Shown in pieces: positions 31,911 through 40,246 of a stretch of 47,009 bases of DNA. Below the pieces are notes generated by a model. The model searched no databases. It was not told where the DNA came from and was given only the letters and a program-made list of their open reading frames with translations. Position 1 is the stretch's first letter; each line of letters starts with the position of its first letter. The translations under genes were made by a program, and so were the position numbers. Source of the stretch: a virus; the IMG/VR virus record IMGVR_UViG_3300036770_003647, positions 1 to 47,009 of that record. The stretch is one strand, 5' to 3'.

Positions 31911-31942
31911 TGAGCAGTTTAATAGAGACATACTCAGGTCTC
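31911..31942 (-). ncRNA. Repeated pseudoknot element, copy D
   Basis: Minus strand: stem GAGAC/GTCTC, loop CTGAGTAT, then TATTAAACTG and CTCA, able to pair with TGAG of the loop. It lies at the 3' end of the large structured RNA and 26 nt before the zinc-finger gene. Confidence 0.72.
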
Positions 31943-31944
31943 TA

Positions 31945-32182
31945 ACTTAAATGCGCACGAAACTGCGCGAAATAAGTGTCCTTACTTTAGCTAGAGTTTC
32001 CCCACTCTAAGCAGTGTGCCCTGGGACCGGTGCACCCGTAAGTAAGCGCTTTTTTGTTTAACCGAATATAACAGCGTCCCGTTACAATCGTGCTGAGTCT
32101 CCGTCTCAGTTTACCCCTGCCTTACTATATTTCAGGCAGGACGCACTAGGCTTAAAAGCTGTTTAATGTCGCCTAGTCGACA
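31945..32182 (-). ncRNA. Large structured non-coding RNA, family not recognised
   Basis: There is no reading frame of note in this 238-nt stretch, but on the minus strand it holds many helices. ACTAGGC/GCCTAGT comes first. GCGTCC/GGACGC encloses two hairpins (TGCC/GGCA and CTGAG-ACGGAGA-CTCAG). CTTACTT/AAGTAAG encloses GTGC/GCAC and TAGAGT-GGGGAA-ACTCTA. GCGCA/TGCGC comes last. Two multi-branch junctions in a row are unlikely by chance. It follows promoter P6 and a terminator-like hairpin, and precedes element D. I could not match it to tmRNA, RNase P RNA or a group I intron by eye. Confidence 0.7.
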
Positions 32183-32216
32183 AAAAAAAGAAAGACTATG
32201 AACTAATGTTCTATAG
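32182..32216 (-). terminator. Promoter-proximal terminator-like hairpin after P6
   Basis: Minus strand: CTAT(A)GAAC, ATTA, GTTCATAG, then TCTTTCTTTTTTTT. It ends a possible transcript of about 50 nt from P6, just before the structured RNA. The tail AGTCTTTCTTTTTTT is also found in the terminator after P9. Confidence 0.65.
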
Positions 32217-32238
32217 AATTTTGTTATTCTATCATCTT

Positions 32239-32266
32239 CCTATTATAAGCGTTGTAATTACTGCGA
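32239..32266 (-). promoter_or_regulatory. Early promoter P6
   Basis: Minus strand: CTCGCA, GTAATT, ACAACGCTTATAATAGG. It overlaps the last codons and the stop (TCG-CAG-TAA) of the gene at 32258. It should drive the structured RNA and the zinc-finger gene if the hairpin at 32182..32216 is read through. Confidence 0.78.
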
Positions 32267-32587
32267 GGCGTCTTTCTGACCGATAGACTCGATATAATCG
32301 CACCATTCGTTAACACTATTGTCCGCAAGAACAAACTGCTCAAGGAACACTCGTCGAGAATAGCAACGAATATTGTCACCCATCTTAGTCATGAAGAAAC
32401 CGGGGTAAACGCGCCAGATATTAGGCACCAAACGGCGATCGACATAAATAAACTTTGTCTTGCTGGTGTCATCCTTCTCGCGCAACTCTCCGATAAGAGG
32501 AGCGATTTCCGCAATATTATCCTCAGTAATTTCAATGGCCTCAACCCGGAAAGGCTTTCGGACATATGAATTGTATTCAATGGTCAT
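32258..32587 (-). CDS. Conserved phage protein of unknown function
   Basis: A 109-residue protein: YVRKPFRVEAIEITEDNIAE, FIYVDRRLVPNIWRVYPGFF, MTKMGDNIRCYSRRVFLEQF. The PGFxMTxMGDNIRCYSxRxFxEQFV pattern is common in Gram-positive phages, and I know of no assigned role. Codons are C-ending, suggesting high expression. It follows the putative SSB gene with a 14-nt gap. Confidence 0.65.
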   Translation of the reverse strand: MTIEYNSYVRKPFRVEAIEITEDNIAEIAPLIGELREKDDTSKTKFIYVDRRLVPNIWRVYPGFFMTKMGDNIRCYSRRVFLEQFVLADNSVNEWCDYIESIGQKDASQ

Positions 32588-32601
32588 TTTATTCTCCTTT
32601 T

Positions 32602-33072
32602 TTATTCTTCATCATCGTCGGCCAATAGACCGCCGTACTTTTGCTCAAGTGCGTCTTCTTCGATAGTAACGAACATCGACTGCAAATATGCCTTAATGCC
32701 CCGCTTGTTGTTAACGTCCCACTCGTATCCACGAGCAATTAAGTCAACCATAGCGATATCAGCATAGTCAAGAGTTTCTACCATCTCTTCACTAACTGGC
32801 GTTCTAGTAGTTGAAGTCAACATAAAAATCCTAGGCGGACGGTTTTTAAAGTTTACAGCAACAGAAATATAAGGCGTCGGCTCGTCTTCAGGCTCTCGTG
32901 GCTTTAACCACTTAACGTTCCAACCATCTTTTTCCATTTGCTCGGCAACATCGGTAGACAAAATAACGCTAAAGTTTCGATCTCCAGCGCGATTGTACTT
33001 GTCCTCCTTGCCCGCAAAGTTTTTAAATATTAACTGCGCATCTTCTACCATAAATGTCTTAGGTTCAGGCAT
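32602..33072 (-). CDS. Putative single-stranded DNA-binding protein
   Basis: A 156-residue protein: VEDAQLIFKNFAGKEDKYNR, GDRNFSVILSTDVAEQMEKD, GWNVKWLKPREPEDEPTPYI, VNFKNRPPRIFMLTSTTRTP, and an acidic C-terminus ADDDEE, as in SSB proteins. The conserved A-x-I-x-F-x-NFAG...NR-x-G-x-RNF pattern is a phage family often predicted to be SSB. It lies just before the polymerase gene set and has highly expressed-type codons. Confidence 0.65.
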   Translation of the reverse strand: MPEPKTFMVEDAQLIFKNFAGKEDKYNRAGDRNFSVILSTDVAEQMEKDGWNVKWLKPREPEDEPTPYISVAVNFKNRPPRIFMLTSTTRTPVSEEMVETLDYADIAMVDLIARGYEWDVNNKRGIKAYLQSMFVTIEEDALEQKYGGLLADDDEE

Positions 33073-33346
33073 ATCTTTCTCTCATTTCAATATGATGATT
33101 TAATAGTTTAGCATATAACTTATCCGGAACACAAATCACACAAAAAGTAGATTGAGTGTAGTCCATTCCGTATTCTTTGTACAGATAATATAGCGCGTCT
33201 CGTTCTGAATCGAAGCGCATAGCATCTATTAGCACATCGCAAAAGCTAAGTCGAGTACTAACATAGTCTGACTCATCTTCTGGCGGATATGCTTCATATC
33301 CTTTAAAATATTCGTTTCTTCTTGGGTCAAATAAAACGTAATTCAT
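33065..33346 (-). CDS. Protein of unknown function
   Basis: A 93-residue protein: MNYVLFDPRRNEYFKGYEAY, then RLSFCDVLIDAMRFDSERDA and LYYLYKEYGMDYTQSTFCVI. The end overlaps the SSB-like gene by 8 nt, so the genes are coupled. No domain recognised. Confidence 0.65.
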   Translation of the reverse strand: MNYVLFDPRRNEYFKGYEAYPPEDESDYVSTRLSFCDVLIDAMRFDSERDALYYLYKEYGMDYTQSTFCVICVPDKLYAKLLNHHIEMRERYA

Positions 33347-33348
33347 GA

Positions 33349-33591
33349 TTATCCTCTCGAGGCTATAAAAATAACGTACCCTGCATCAACTGCGTAATTA
33401 TATTTTTCTTCGTATTGCTCATCCGTTAAGAACTCAAATTTATTTGGGCTCGTCCAGACAAATCGCATATATTCGTCGACAATCTCTCGCGGCAAATCTT
33501 TACCAGAAAGAGTGCAGACCATGGAATATGTTGCGTCGGTAATAAAAATGACAACTGGCATGTTATAACTTTCTAAATTTAAAACGCTCAT
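33349..33591 (-). CDS. Protein of unknown function
   Basis: An 80-residue protein: MSVLNLESYNMPVVIFITDA, TYSMVCTLSGKDLPREIVDE, and a C-terminus YAVDAGYVIFIASRG. Start ATG 33591 with AAGGAGAAC upstream. It is the first gene after promoter P7 and its strong leader hairpin, so it heads a four-gene set (this, 33065, SSB-like, 32258). Confidence 0.65.
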   Translation of the reverse strand: MSVLNLESYNMPVVIFITDATYSMVCTLSGKDLPREIVDEYMRFVWTSPNKFEFLTDEQYEEKYNYAVDAGYVIFIASRG

Positions 33592-33608
33592 TGTTCTCCT
33601 TTTTATAA

Positions 33609-33656
33609 AAAAACAAAACGCTAGGGACTAATTATTTTTCATAACTAATCCCTAGC
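33609..33656 (-). terminator. Strong leader terminator between P7 and the first gene
   Basis: Minus strand: a 16-bp stem (GCTAGGGATTAGTTAT with ATAATTAGTCCCTAGC, two G-U pairs), GAAAA loop, followed by GTTTTGTTTTTTT. It lies within about 65 nt after the promoter and before the ribosome binding site of the 80-residue gene, so transcription of the SSB-like operon must pass it. Confidence 0.85.
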
Positions 33657-33680
33657 ATCTCGCTTTAAATCTCCTATTCT

Positions 33681-33709
33681 CTCATTATAGGAGTTGTAGA
33701 TTATGCGAT
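33681..33709 (-). promoter_or_regulatory. Early promoter P7
   Basis: Minus strand: ATCGCA, TAATCT, ACAACTCCTATAATGAG. It abuts the stop of the polymerase gene at 33709 and drives the 33591 operon. Confidence 0.75.
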
Positions 33710-36700
33710 TACGAAGTAAAATACTCAAAATCACAGAATTTACTTATTGTGTCAATTGCGCCTTTTGCTAGATCCTCAAAATAATCAGTATCTATAACTA
33801 AAGAATCTGTCATATTTCGACTCTTTGCAATTTCGCGGTCAATCCATCTGTAGCCTTTAGTTCCAGTAACAGCATATTTTTTACCGTCTTTAATTCGCCA
33901 AAGATTTCCGCCGTTATTTTTTACAGGGACAAAACTGCCGGTTCTACCGACGTGTGTCATGTCATCTATATTTTCTGAGTCTAACGGATCTAAATACATA
34001 GCGCCTTGAGTTACGTTTTTGACCTCACAGAAGTCGTTGAACTCTAGCGGTTCTTTGGTAAATAAAGATTTCATAACATAGCTATGTTGGAATTGAGCGC
34101 CAACAGCTGTCCATTTACTGCCTTCTTTTGCAATATAAACAGCATCGTTGACCAAACAGAATTTGTCATAGTTCGCTTCAAGCTCAAACTCGTACCCAAA
34201 CTTCTTGCCATACTCAGATATAAATTCAATTATTTCTGGTGTAGCATTCGGTATTTTGATTGAGTCCGTTTTAATATGAACAACCTTAAACCCACGAGAT
34301 TGGACCTCGTGCTTCAGGTCGATCATAAATAAAGCTCCACGCTTTGCTACGATATTGTCTTTATTCCTGTTGTCTCTAAATATGCTATCAAATGTGGCAC
34401 TTGTGAGGCCATAGACGATGTTGATGACGATCTTAAGAGCATACGATAAATCCTCACTACTCTTGGCATCACTTTCAGCACCGTTAAGAAACTTAGCGAG
34501 CTTGCCGTCAAGCAAACCACGGGCTCTATCGTAGTCTTTATGCTTAATTGCCAAGCGTGCTTCTTTAAGGGCAGAAAAGTTTTTTGTGTATTTGCCAAAT
34601 AGATTAAGTTGCTCGATACTCGTCGGATGCATAGACGCCACGTCCAAAACGGTAACATGTTCGTAGAAACCAGGCTCGGCGTAGACATAGCCACCCTCAC
34701 CAACAATTTCTCCTCTGTATAGACTTTCTTTCCCATCAAATTTATACCCCTCAAATATAGTAGAAAGATCAGTATAAACAAAACTGTCTTTTGGATTTTT
34801 GTCTTGCCCAAATATAATTTTAGCAGTGTGATTTTGTGTTGTATGATTTATTGTTAAACCCGACAACTCTGCCAAAATTTCACGAGCTTTAAAATCTTCT
34901 TTTCGCGAGTTAAAAACATGCTCTGTGCCAAGAACGTCGTTCACACAATATTCTTCGACCTTAGACCAAAGTTCTTCAGGAACTGGCGCATCCCACGGAA
35001 TATCCATTTCCATGTGATTAATACCAAGCTCAATCATAAACTTTTTTAAGCCCTGCTTTTTTGAACTAAAGTCATAAATATCAGCATAAGATAGATTGTA
35101 AGCTTCGCCGAAAGCTGCGTTGTAGTTATTGTCAACAATTATTTTCTGAGACAAGTCGTACAACTGCAGATTTGTATAACCTAGTGACCGAGCGTATAGA
35201 ATATGATTGTCGTACCTACGATTATTGAATCCGACAAGCTTTAACGAAAATAAAGCCTCTATTTCAGCCGGCGTTGGGTTAATCATTCGGACAACTGTGT
35301 CGCTGTCTTTATATTTCCAACAAACAATAAATAAGTTTGGATAAACTTCAACGTCATAAAATACGATTGGCTTATTGTCCACATTCGTCGGAGCAGGCAT
35401 ATCATTTTTACCAGTAAAATGCATACTCTGCACAGTCTTTATACAGGCTGTTGCTTGATTAGTACTTTTTGCAGCAAACGACAATATTTTTGGCTTTAAG
35501 TCTAAAACGTTATAGCTCAAGTCATTGTTGTAAGCATCCTCTAAAATTTTGTAGATAAAGTCGACTGACGGCTTTGTTCCGGGATGAATTTCCTTTTTTA
35601 AATTACGCTCGATTAAATCTCGCAAACTCTTCTCGCTCTGAATACTTTTATTATCGATCATTCGCTTTTCCTTTTTAGGCAGTCCGCTACTAATTGTCGC
35701 AATATCTAAAGTGTTTGCTTTTGAAAGCCTTCGACGTAAAGAACTATCTCCGAGTAATGTTTTTACCTCAATCCCGACATCATAAATTGATGCAAGTTCT
35801 TCGACATTACCGCTATATTCATAGTGAAGATGCACGCCTTTTCCACTTTTACTTAGTTCGGTATAAGTCGGTGGCCATTTTGATGCGGCTTCTAGGTTTA
35901 AATTAATGTCTTTTTCGCCGTCTTCATTTACTAAATCAAAATCAATAACAATATGATTTTCTGGAACTTTAACAAAATGAAGCGCCGTCGGATCAATATC
36001 TTTAAGCGTGGTCTTTACGTCAACCCACTTTTGTTTTGGTGTGCCAGAAGTGTTAGCCAACTGCGCCGGTTGATCTCTATATTTTTGATCAAAAGCATAG
36101 TGTTCGATTGACTCGTAAATGTCTTTAAGTTCAATAATATATGACTTGTCTGGAATAAATGGCGTGGATTTAGGAATACCCTCAAACCCATAATAATAAC
36201 TTCGCACCCAATCATCACCAACCTTTACACGGTCTTCAAAATTTCTAAAGTACATAGTTAATTCTTCTCTAAAAGCAGAATATCGCATTAGTTTTGTAAC
36301 GTTTATTTCAGAACAATACTCTTTATACATCATCCAAGCGCGTTTTAATGTAACACCGTCTTCACTTTTAAATATGTCATAATGCGCCGAAATAAAGTTA
36401 TAGAACTCATCCGTTTGATACATCATTTGGACCGGCTTATAACCATTATAATAATATTTGCCCATTAGCTTATATTTCTGCAAACACTTGTATGCGATAT
36501 GCCCGAGCTCAAAGTCGATTTGCTCCATTAGTACGTGATATCGTTCTGGCGATATTTTAACACCAGTAGGATGCACGTCGATCAATCGTCTAATCGTTCC
36601 AGCTTTTGCATCGGTAATTTGAACCGGCTTATTTGTTCCCATAAATAAGAAAGCGTTAACTCTAGCCGTATAACTAGGTTTATATTTCTCATTCATTGTC

Positions 36701-37455
36701 ATATCTTCGTGGGACGTAATTGAGTTTAACTTGGCGTTATCTTCAATCCGAGACAAGTCGCCGTCATGCTGAATGGCCACTAATGGATTGCCTTTGAAAA
36801 CGTCTGTGGAAAACGTAGAACCAGTGCTAGCTAAGGCTCGAGCGTCAAACGTTGTTGTATAACCAGCAAATAACTTTTCAATGATATTTAAAATTGTTGA
36901 TTTTCCGCTAGCAGGAGGGCCATAAAATACCAAAAACTTTTGAATACTTTTTGAGTCCCCAGCTATAATTGCGCCGATTGCCCACTCAATCTTTTCTCGT
37001 TCGCTTTCAGAATATAAAGTTTGTATTAGTTCATCCCAGGCACTAGTTTTTCCGGACTCTAATGCATAATTTAACTTTTTACTAACGTAATCGCTTTTTG
37101 TAACTTTACTGTTAATAAAAGTTAAATCTGTATCTAACTGATGATAGTTATCGGGAAAGTTTTTTATAAACTTATTTAAAGTTTCCCACATTCTAGTGCT
37201 AAAACTTTGTACCGTTAAAACCTCATACGGAATACCATCTTCTATATTTTCTTTTGCGTATCTAAATAAATCAGCGTCTATCAATTGTCGCAAGCGAAAT
37301 TCGTCCCTTGACCAAATTGCATTGTTTTCGTCCCAAAATGCATAAAAAGACTTACCTTGAACCATTAGGTCTTTAGAACTATCAACTTGCCAATCTGGAT
37401 ACACTTGAACTGTTCCGTCTTTTTTAACCTTCATTAGAATTTTATAAAAGTCCAA
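33709..37455 (-). CDS. Helicase - primase-like - family B DNA polymerase fusion
   Basis: A 1248-residue replication protein. Residues about 140-380 are an SF3/D5-like helicase: Walker A YGPPASGKST (178-187), Walker B region VAIQHDGD (226-233), sensor FMGTNKP. Residues about 480-590 resemble an archaeo-eukaryotic primase domain: VIDFDL with D505/D507 and SKSGKGVHLHYEY with H542/H544. Residues about 695-850 are a 3'-5' exonuclease: FYDVEVYPN (D701, E703), VGFNNRRYDN, YCVNDVLGTEHV. Residues about 930-1248 are the polymerase: motif A VLDVASMHPTS (D938), motif B KIVINIVYGLTSA, motif C HIKTDSIKI, where the usual DTDS has Lys in place of the first Asp. The order helicase-primase-polymerase is unusual. 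Confidence 0.85.
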   Translation of the reverse strand: MDFYKILMKVKKDGTVQVYPDWQVDSSKDLMVQGKSFYAFWDENNAIWSRDEFRLRQLIDADLFRYAKENIEDGIPYEVLTVQSFSTRMWETLNKFIKNFPDNYHQLDTDLTFINSKVTKSDYVSKKLNYALESGKTSAWDELIQTLYSESEREKIEWAIGAIIAGDSKSIQKFLVFYGPPASGKSTILNIIEKLFAGYTTTFDARALASTGSTFSTDVFKGNPLVAIQHDGDLSRIEDNAKLNSITSHEDMTMNEKYKPSYTARVNAFLFMGTNKPVQITDAKAGTIRRLIDVHPTGVKISPERYHVLMEQIDFELGHIAYKCLQKYKLMGKYYYNGYKPVQMMYQTDEFYNFISAHYDIFKSEDGVTLKRAWMMYKEYCSEINVTKLMRYSAFREELTMYFRNFEDRVKVGDDWVRSYYYGFEGIPKSTPFIPDKSYIIELKDIYESIEHYAFDQKYRDQPAQLANTSGTPKQKWVDVKTTLKDIDPTALHFVKVPENHIVIDFDLVNEDGEKDINLNLEAASKWPPTYTELSKSGKGVHLHYEYSGNVEELASIYDVGIEVKTLLGDSSLRRRLSKANTLDIATISSGLPKKEKRMIDNKSIQSEKSLRDLIERNLKKEIHPGTKPSVDFIYKILEDAYNNDLSYNVLDLKPKILSFAAKSTNQATACIKTVQSMHFTGKNDMPAPTNVDNKPIVFYDVEVYPNLFIVCWKYKDSDTVVRMINPTPAEIEALFSLKLVGFNNRRYDNHILYARSLGYTNLQLYDLSQKIIVDNNYNAAFGEAYNLSYADIYDFSSKKQGLKKFMIELGINHMEMDIPWDAPVPEELWSKVEEYCVNDVLGTEHVFNSRKEDFKAREILAELSGLTINHTTQNHTAKIIFGQDKNPKDSFVYTDLSTIFEGYKFDGKESLYRGEIVGEGGYVYAEPGFYEHVTVLDVASMHPTSIEQLNLFGKYTKNFSALKEARLAIKHKDYDRARGLLDGKLAKFLNGAESDAKSSEDLSYALKIVINIVYGLTSATFDSIFRDNRNKDNIVAKRGALFMIDLKHEVQSRGFKVVHIKTDSIKIPNATPEIIEFISEYGKKFGYEFELEANYDKFCLVNDAVYIAKEGSKWTAVGAQFQHSYVMKSLFTKEPLEFNDFCEVKNVTQGAMYLDPLDSENIDDMTHVGRTGSFVPVKNNGGNLWRIKDGKKYAVTGTKGYRWIDREIAKSRNMTDSLVIDTDYFEDLAKGAIDTISKFCDFEYFTS

Positions 37456-37467
37456 ATATATCCCCTT

Positions 37468-38019
37468 TCATCTATAGTAATTGTTTTTAAAATCTTCGTC
37501 GTCCAGATACTCAAAGAATTGGTACCATATTTCGACTTTTGTTTGATCTCTTTTAGGTTTGGATAGCGGAAATAATCCGCCGTATCCTTCTGGCTCGTAT
37601 TCCCTATAAACAAAGCGATTTAAAATATAATCTACTACGTCATAGTCGTAATCACTAGCATCGTTACAATCATCTAAGTTTAAATTCTTTAAAAAATGCC
37701 AAAACCAAAAATAAGAATCAAACTCGGTATTGAACTCAGCTCGTTTTGAAAAAGCGATTAACATTTCTAAAACTGAGCATCCTGAATATAACCAGTCTGA
37801 TTCTATTTTGGAATTGCTGTCAGACAAAAAAGATAGGCGGAGTTCAACCCCATCTTCAACGCGATTATCGTCTCCAACAATTAACCAAACATATTCTGTT
37901 TGATGTAACTGTTTTAAAAGACGATAATACGTTAAAGATGGAGTTGAAACCGCTAACTTTTTTTGTACTTGGGAAGAGAGCCAGTTGAAATACGAGTGTT
38001 CAATAGGCTCTATTCGCAT
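37468..38019 (-). CDS. Conserved phage protein linked to the polymerase
   Basis: A 183-residue protein with the order YFNWLSSQV, YYRLLKQLHQTEYVWLIVGD, NRVEDGVELRLSF, GCSVLEMLIAFSKRAEF, FWFWHFLKNLNLDD, GYGGLFPLSKPKRDQTKVEI, WYQFFEYL. This is a common companion in phages with polymerase genes of this type. Its role is unknown to me. It ends 12 nt before the polymerase start and begins on the stop of the previous gene. Confidence 0.65.
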   Translation of the reverse strand: MRIEPIEHSYFNWLSSQVQKKLAVSTPSLTYYRLLKQLHQTEYVWLIVGDDNRVEDGVELRLSFLSDSNSKIESDWLYSGCSVLEMLIAFSKRAEFNTEFDSYFWFWHFLKNLNLDDCNDASDYDYDVVDYILNRFVYREYEPEGYGGLFPLSKPKRDQTKVEIWYQFFEYLDDEDFKNNYYR

Positions 38020-38732
38020 TACTCAGGCCTAAACTTTAAAACACTACTATTTTTCAAATCGATATCGCGAAGAACTTTTTCGTATTGGTTACCCAAAACT
38101 TCAACTTCGTAAGACCCGGAATCCCTAAGGATTTCATATTCTCCAGAAAGTCTATCGTTTCGGACGTAAACCACGTTTTGATCATCAGAACCGTGACCAA
38201 ACATAAGTTCTCCAGTTACCGATTTGTAATTGTATATCGGAACTTCTCGCTCATCCACGAGAATATCATCGCCAGCATAGTAAGTCAAAGTACTTTGCGA
38301 GTACTCCGTTTCCTTGGCAAAATATTCGTCTTGATGTATAATATATGGCTTGTCTAGAGATCGTTTAGCAACCTCCGCTTCATAATCCCAATCCATATCT
38401 GAATCACTCCTAAAAATACTAACAGGATTTGGCTGTTTTTCAACAACAATATCTTCGGGATTATTTGGCTTACTTGCTGTACTATATGGAACATTATCCA
38501 CTAATATGACAGATGAATCATACTCAGCATGCTTCAAATCAAGTTCTAACTGATCCGGATCATACTGAAAAGAGCCGACTGGTTCGTCGTACTCTGTTGA
38601 CTCGTAGATAATATAATCTTTTCGCTTCTGAATATAATAGTGTGTCGCGTAGCCAAAGGCATAGGCCGCAGCCCCGCTAATAAGCAGGACTGAAGCCGAA
38701 TACCTTTTTTCGCTAAAAGAATTATCTATCAT
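38019..38732 (-). CDS. Membrane-anchored protein of unknown function
   Basis: A 237-residue protein. One membrane segment near the N-terminus (residues about 11-35, SASVLLISGAAAYAFGYATH), then YYIQKRKDYIIYE and a long acidic soluble part (QYDPDQLELDLKHAEYDSSV, DMDWDYEAEVAKRSLDKPYI). The C-terminus VLGNQYEKVLRDIDLKNSSV is followed by LKFRPE. It overlaps both neighbours by one base, so the three genes 38732, 38019 and 37468 are coupled. Confidence 0.65.
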   Translation of the reverse strand: MIDNSFSEKRYSASVLLISGAAAYAFGYATHYYIQKRKDYIIYESTEYDEPVGSFQYDPDQLELDLKHAEYDSSVILVDNVPYSTASKPNNPEDIVVEKQPNPVSIFRSDSDMDWDYEAEVAKRSLDKPYIIHQDEYFAKETEYSQSTLTYYAGDDILVDEREVPIYNYKSVTGELMFGHGSDDQNVVYVRNDRLSGEYEILRDSGSYEVEVLGNQYEKVLRDIDLKNSSVLKFRPE

Positions 38733-39601
38733 TACTTTCTCCTACCGATTTTGTCGTAAATAACACCATCAACATTAAAGTCTAGCAAAATACTGCGTTC
38801 GCTGCCGTTTACAAATCTAGCATTTTGAGCTTCAAATATACCAAAATCGATATAGTTGTCACCTTCATCGCCAATAACCCAGCCGACTACAGCGCCAGCC
38901 GTAGAACGCTCAAGTCCTAGTGCGTCATAAGCCTCGTTTAAAAACACGTGGCCGCGAACCTGTAAGACGTGATTTAGATACTGCTGCTGACAAGTCACAA
39001 ACAAACGATTCATTTCCGGATCTTTCGTCCACTCACTCGAAGCCTCGTCGAAGAATCGAGCATATGGGGAAAACTTATTCGGATCTGCTAATTTGTTTTT
39101 TACAACTTCTTTGGACCGAGTATTATCTTCTTTAACAGCATGATATATATCCAGTTCGGTTTCTTCGCCGTACTTTTCTCGAACGCGGATTCGATACTCA
39201 TCGTAAGCCTTCTGCAAAGTCACATAAGCCGCAGTCAAAGCCTTATTTCGCTTTGTAAGCTCGACATGCGAACCAGTCAACGCTGCGATAGAAAGACCCA
39301 TAACAAAAGCTGACGGCGCATATGCTTTTACAGCAATTGCTGTATTTCGAGCATACACGCTTGCCAAATCCTTATTTCGGTTACCGTCTAAACTATACTT
39401 TTTTACGTCTTCTAATTCGTCTTTAAACGTTTCATAAGATCCGCTAAGCTTCAAAGTGGCTTTACATGCAAGAACAGTTCCCGCTAAAACGCCAGCAACG
39501 CCAACGCCAAATGCAATATGCGGGGAATTCTTCTTTAAAATCAAACTTTGCCTATAAATCTTTTTGGATAAATTACTATTTACTTTTTCTATAAGTTTCA
39601 T
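38732..39601 (-). CDS. Membrane protein with C-terminal GW module (DUF6353-like)
   Basis: A 289-residue protein. A basic start (VNSNLSKKIYRQSLILKKNS) leads to two hydrophobic segments, HIAFGVGVAGVLAGTVLACK (about 28-47) and VKAYAPSAFVMGLSIAALTG (about 91-110). The rest is soluble: LQKAYDEYRIRVREKYGEE, SKEVVKNKLADPNKFSPYAR and a C-terminal domain LNEAYDALGLERSTAGAVVG-W-VIGDE. It resembles the protein at 40900..41643 in layout. The family is found in many Gram-positive phages without known role. A membrane hairpin with the soluble part inside the cell is likely. Confidence 0.65.
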   Translation of the reverse strand: MKLIEKVNSNLSKKIYRQSLILKKNSPHIAFGVGVAGVLAGTVLACKATLKLSGSYETFKDELEDVKKYSLDGNRNKDLASVYARNTAIAVKAYAPSAFVMGLSIAALTGSHVELTKRNKALTAAYVTLQKAYDEYRIRVREKYGEETELDIYHAVKEDNTRSKEVVKNKLADPNKFSPYARFFDEASSEWTKDPEMNRLFVTCQQQYLNHVLQVRGHVFLNEAYDALGLERSTAGAVVGWVIGDEGDNYIDFGIFEAQNARFVNGSERSILLDFNVDGVIYDKIGRRK

Positions 39602-39602
39602 T

Positions 39603-40244
39603 TTATATCGCTTCCATTGGTGGTAGTTGCAGTAAATAACCTTCGCGGACCTGCGTCACAAGACCATTATTTAGAAATGTCCAGCCCCATTTGTTATCTG
39701 TATGTGACGACGGCAAGCCAACAAGATCGTACAGATCTGCTAGCGATACGACTTCGTACATGTCAACAATATCGATTAGACGCTCTAAAACCAGCTCGGC
39801 TTCCTCTCGTGAAGATAAGATAATATCGCACGATTGCTGCCTTGTTTCTGCTCGAAGTGGCTTTGTTGTTCTCTGACCAGGCATAAACGGTCGATCTCGC
39901 TCGTAAGGATCAACACCACGGTTTACAGGGCGATTATACTGAATTCGATTCGAATATTCCGGAGGACGACGAGTTTGAGTTCGTCTAGACTCTCCGTAAA
40001 CAATCGTTTCGATGCCCTTGGTTGTGGCGTCTACTAGTAAATTTCGAGCGGCAGGTAAAAGAACATCCGCCAGTATATAGCGGAAAGCTCCTTTAAACTC
40101 CCCTCCGAAAAATACAGATTTGAATTTGCTACCGGTCGACTTCTTTTTCGTCAAAACCTGACCAGTAACAACTTTCTCAATCTTCTTTTCGGGTACCTGC
40201 TTTTTTGCCGTTTCTTTGTTATTGCTGTTACTGGGATATTCCAT
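39603..40244 (-). CDS. Basic protein with C-terminal DLYDLxGxP...GW module
   Basis: A 213-residue protein. The N-terminal 45 residues are Lys-rich and disordered. The middle segment GAFRYILADVLLPAARNLLV-D may be amphipathic. A linker follows, rich in Arg, Pro and Tyr (RRPPEYSNRIQYNRPVNRG). The C-terminal domain about 135-213 is SREEAELVLERLIDIVDMYE, VVSLADLYDLVGLPSSHTDN, KWGWTFLNNGLVTQVREGYL. The DLYDLxGxP...GW pattern is shared with 40900..41643 and weakly with 38732..39601. Function unknown. Confidence 0.65.
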   Translation of the reverse strand: MEYPSNSNNKETAKKQVPEKKIEKVVTGQVLTKKKSTGSKFKSVFFGGEFKGAFRYILADVLLPAARNLLVDATTKGIETIVYGESRRTQTRRPPEYSNRIQYNRPVNRGVDPYERDRPFMPGQRTTKPLRAETRQQSCDIILSSREEAELVLERLIDIVDMYEVVSLADLYDLVGLPSSHTDNKWGWTFLNNGLVTQVREGYLLQLPPMEAI

Positions 40245-40246
40245 TT

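Noticed and set aside
31911-31942. preQ1-I riboswitch call for the pseudoknot elements
   Set aside because: The fold type is similar, but the loop CTGAGTAT and the tail do not show the preQ1-I core sequence, and the downstream genes are not queuosine genes.
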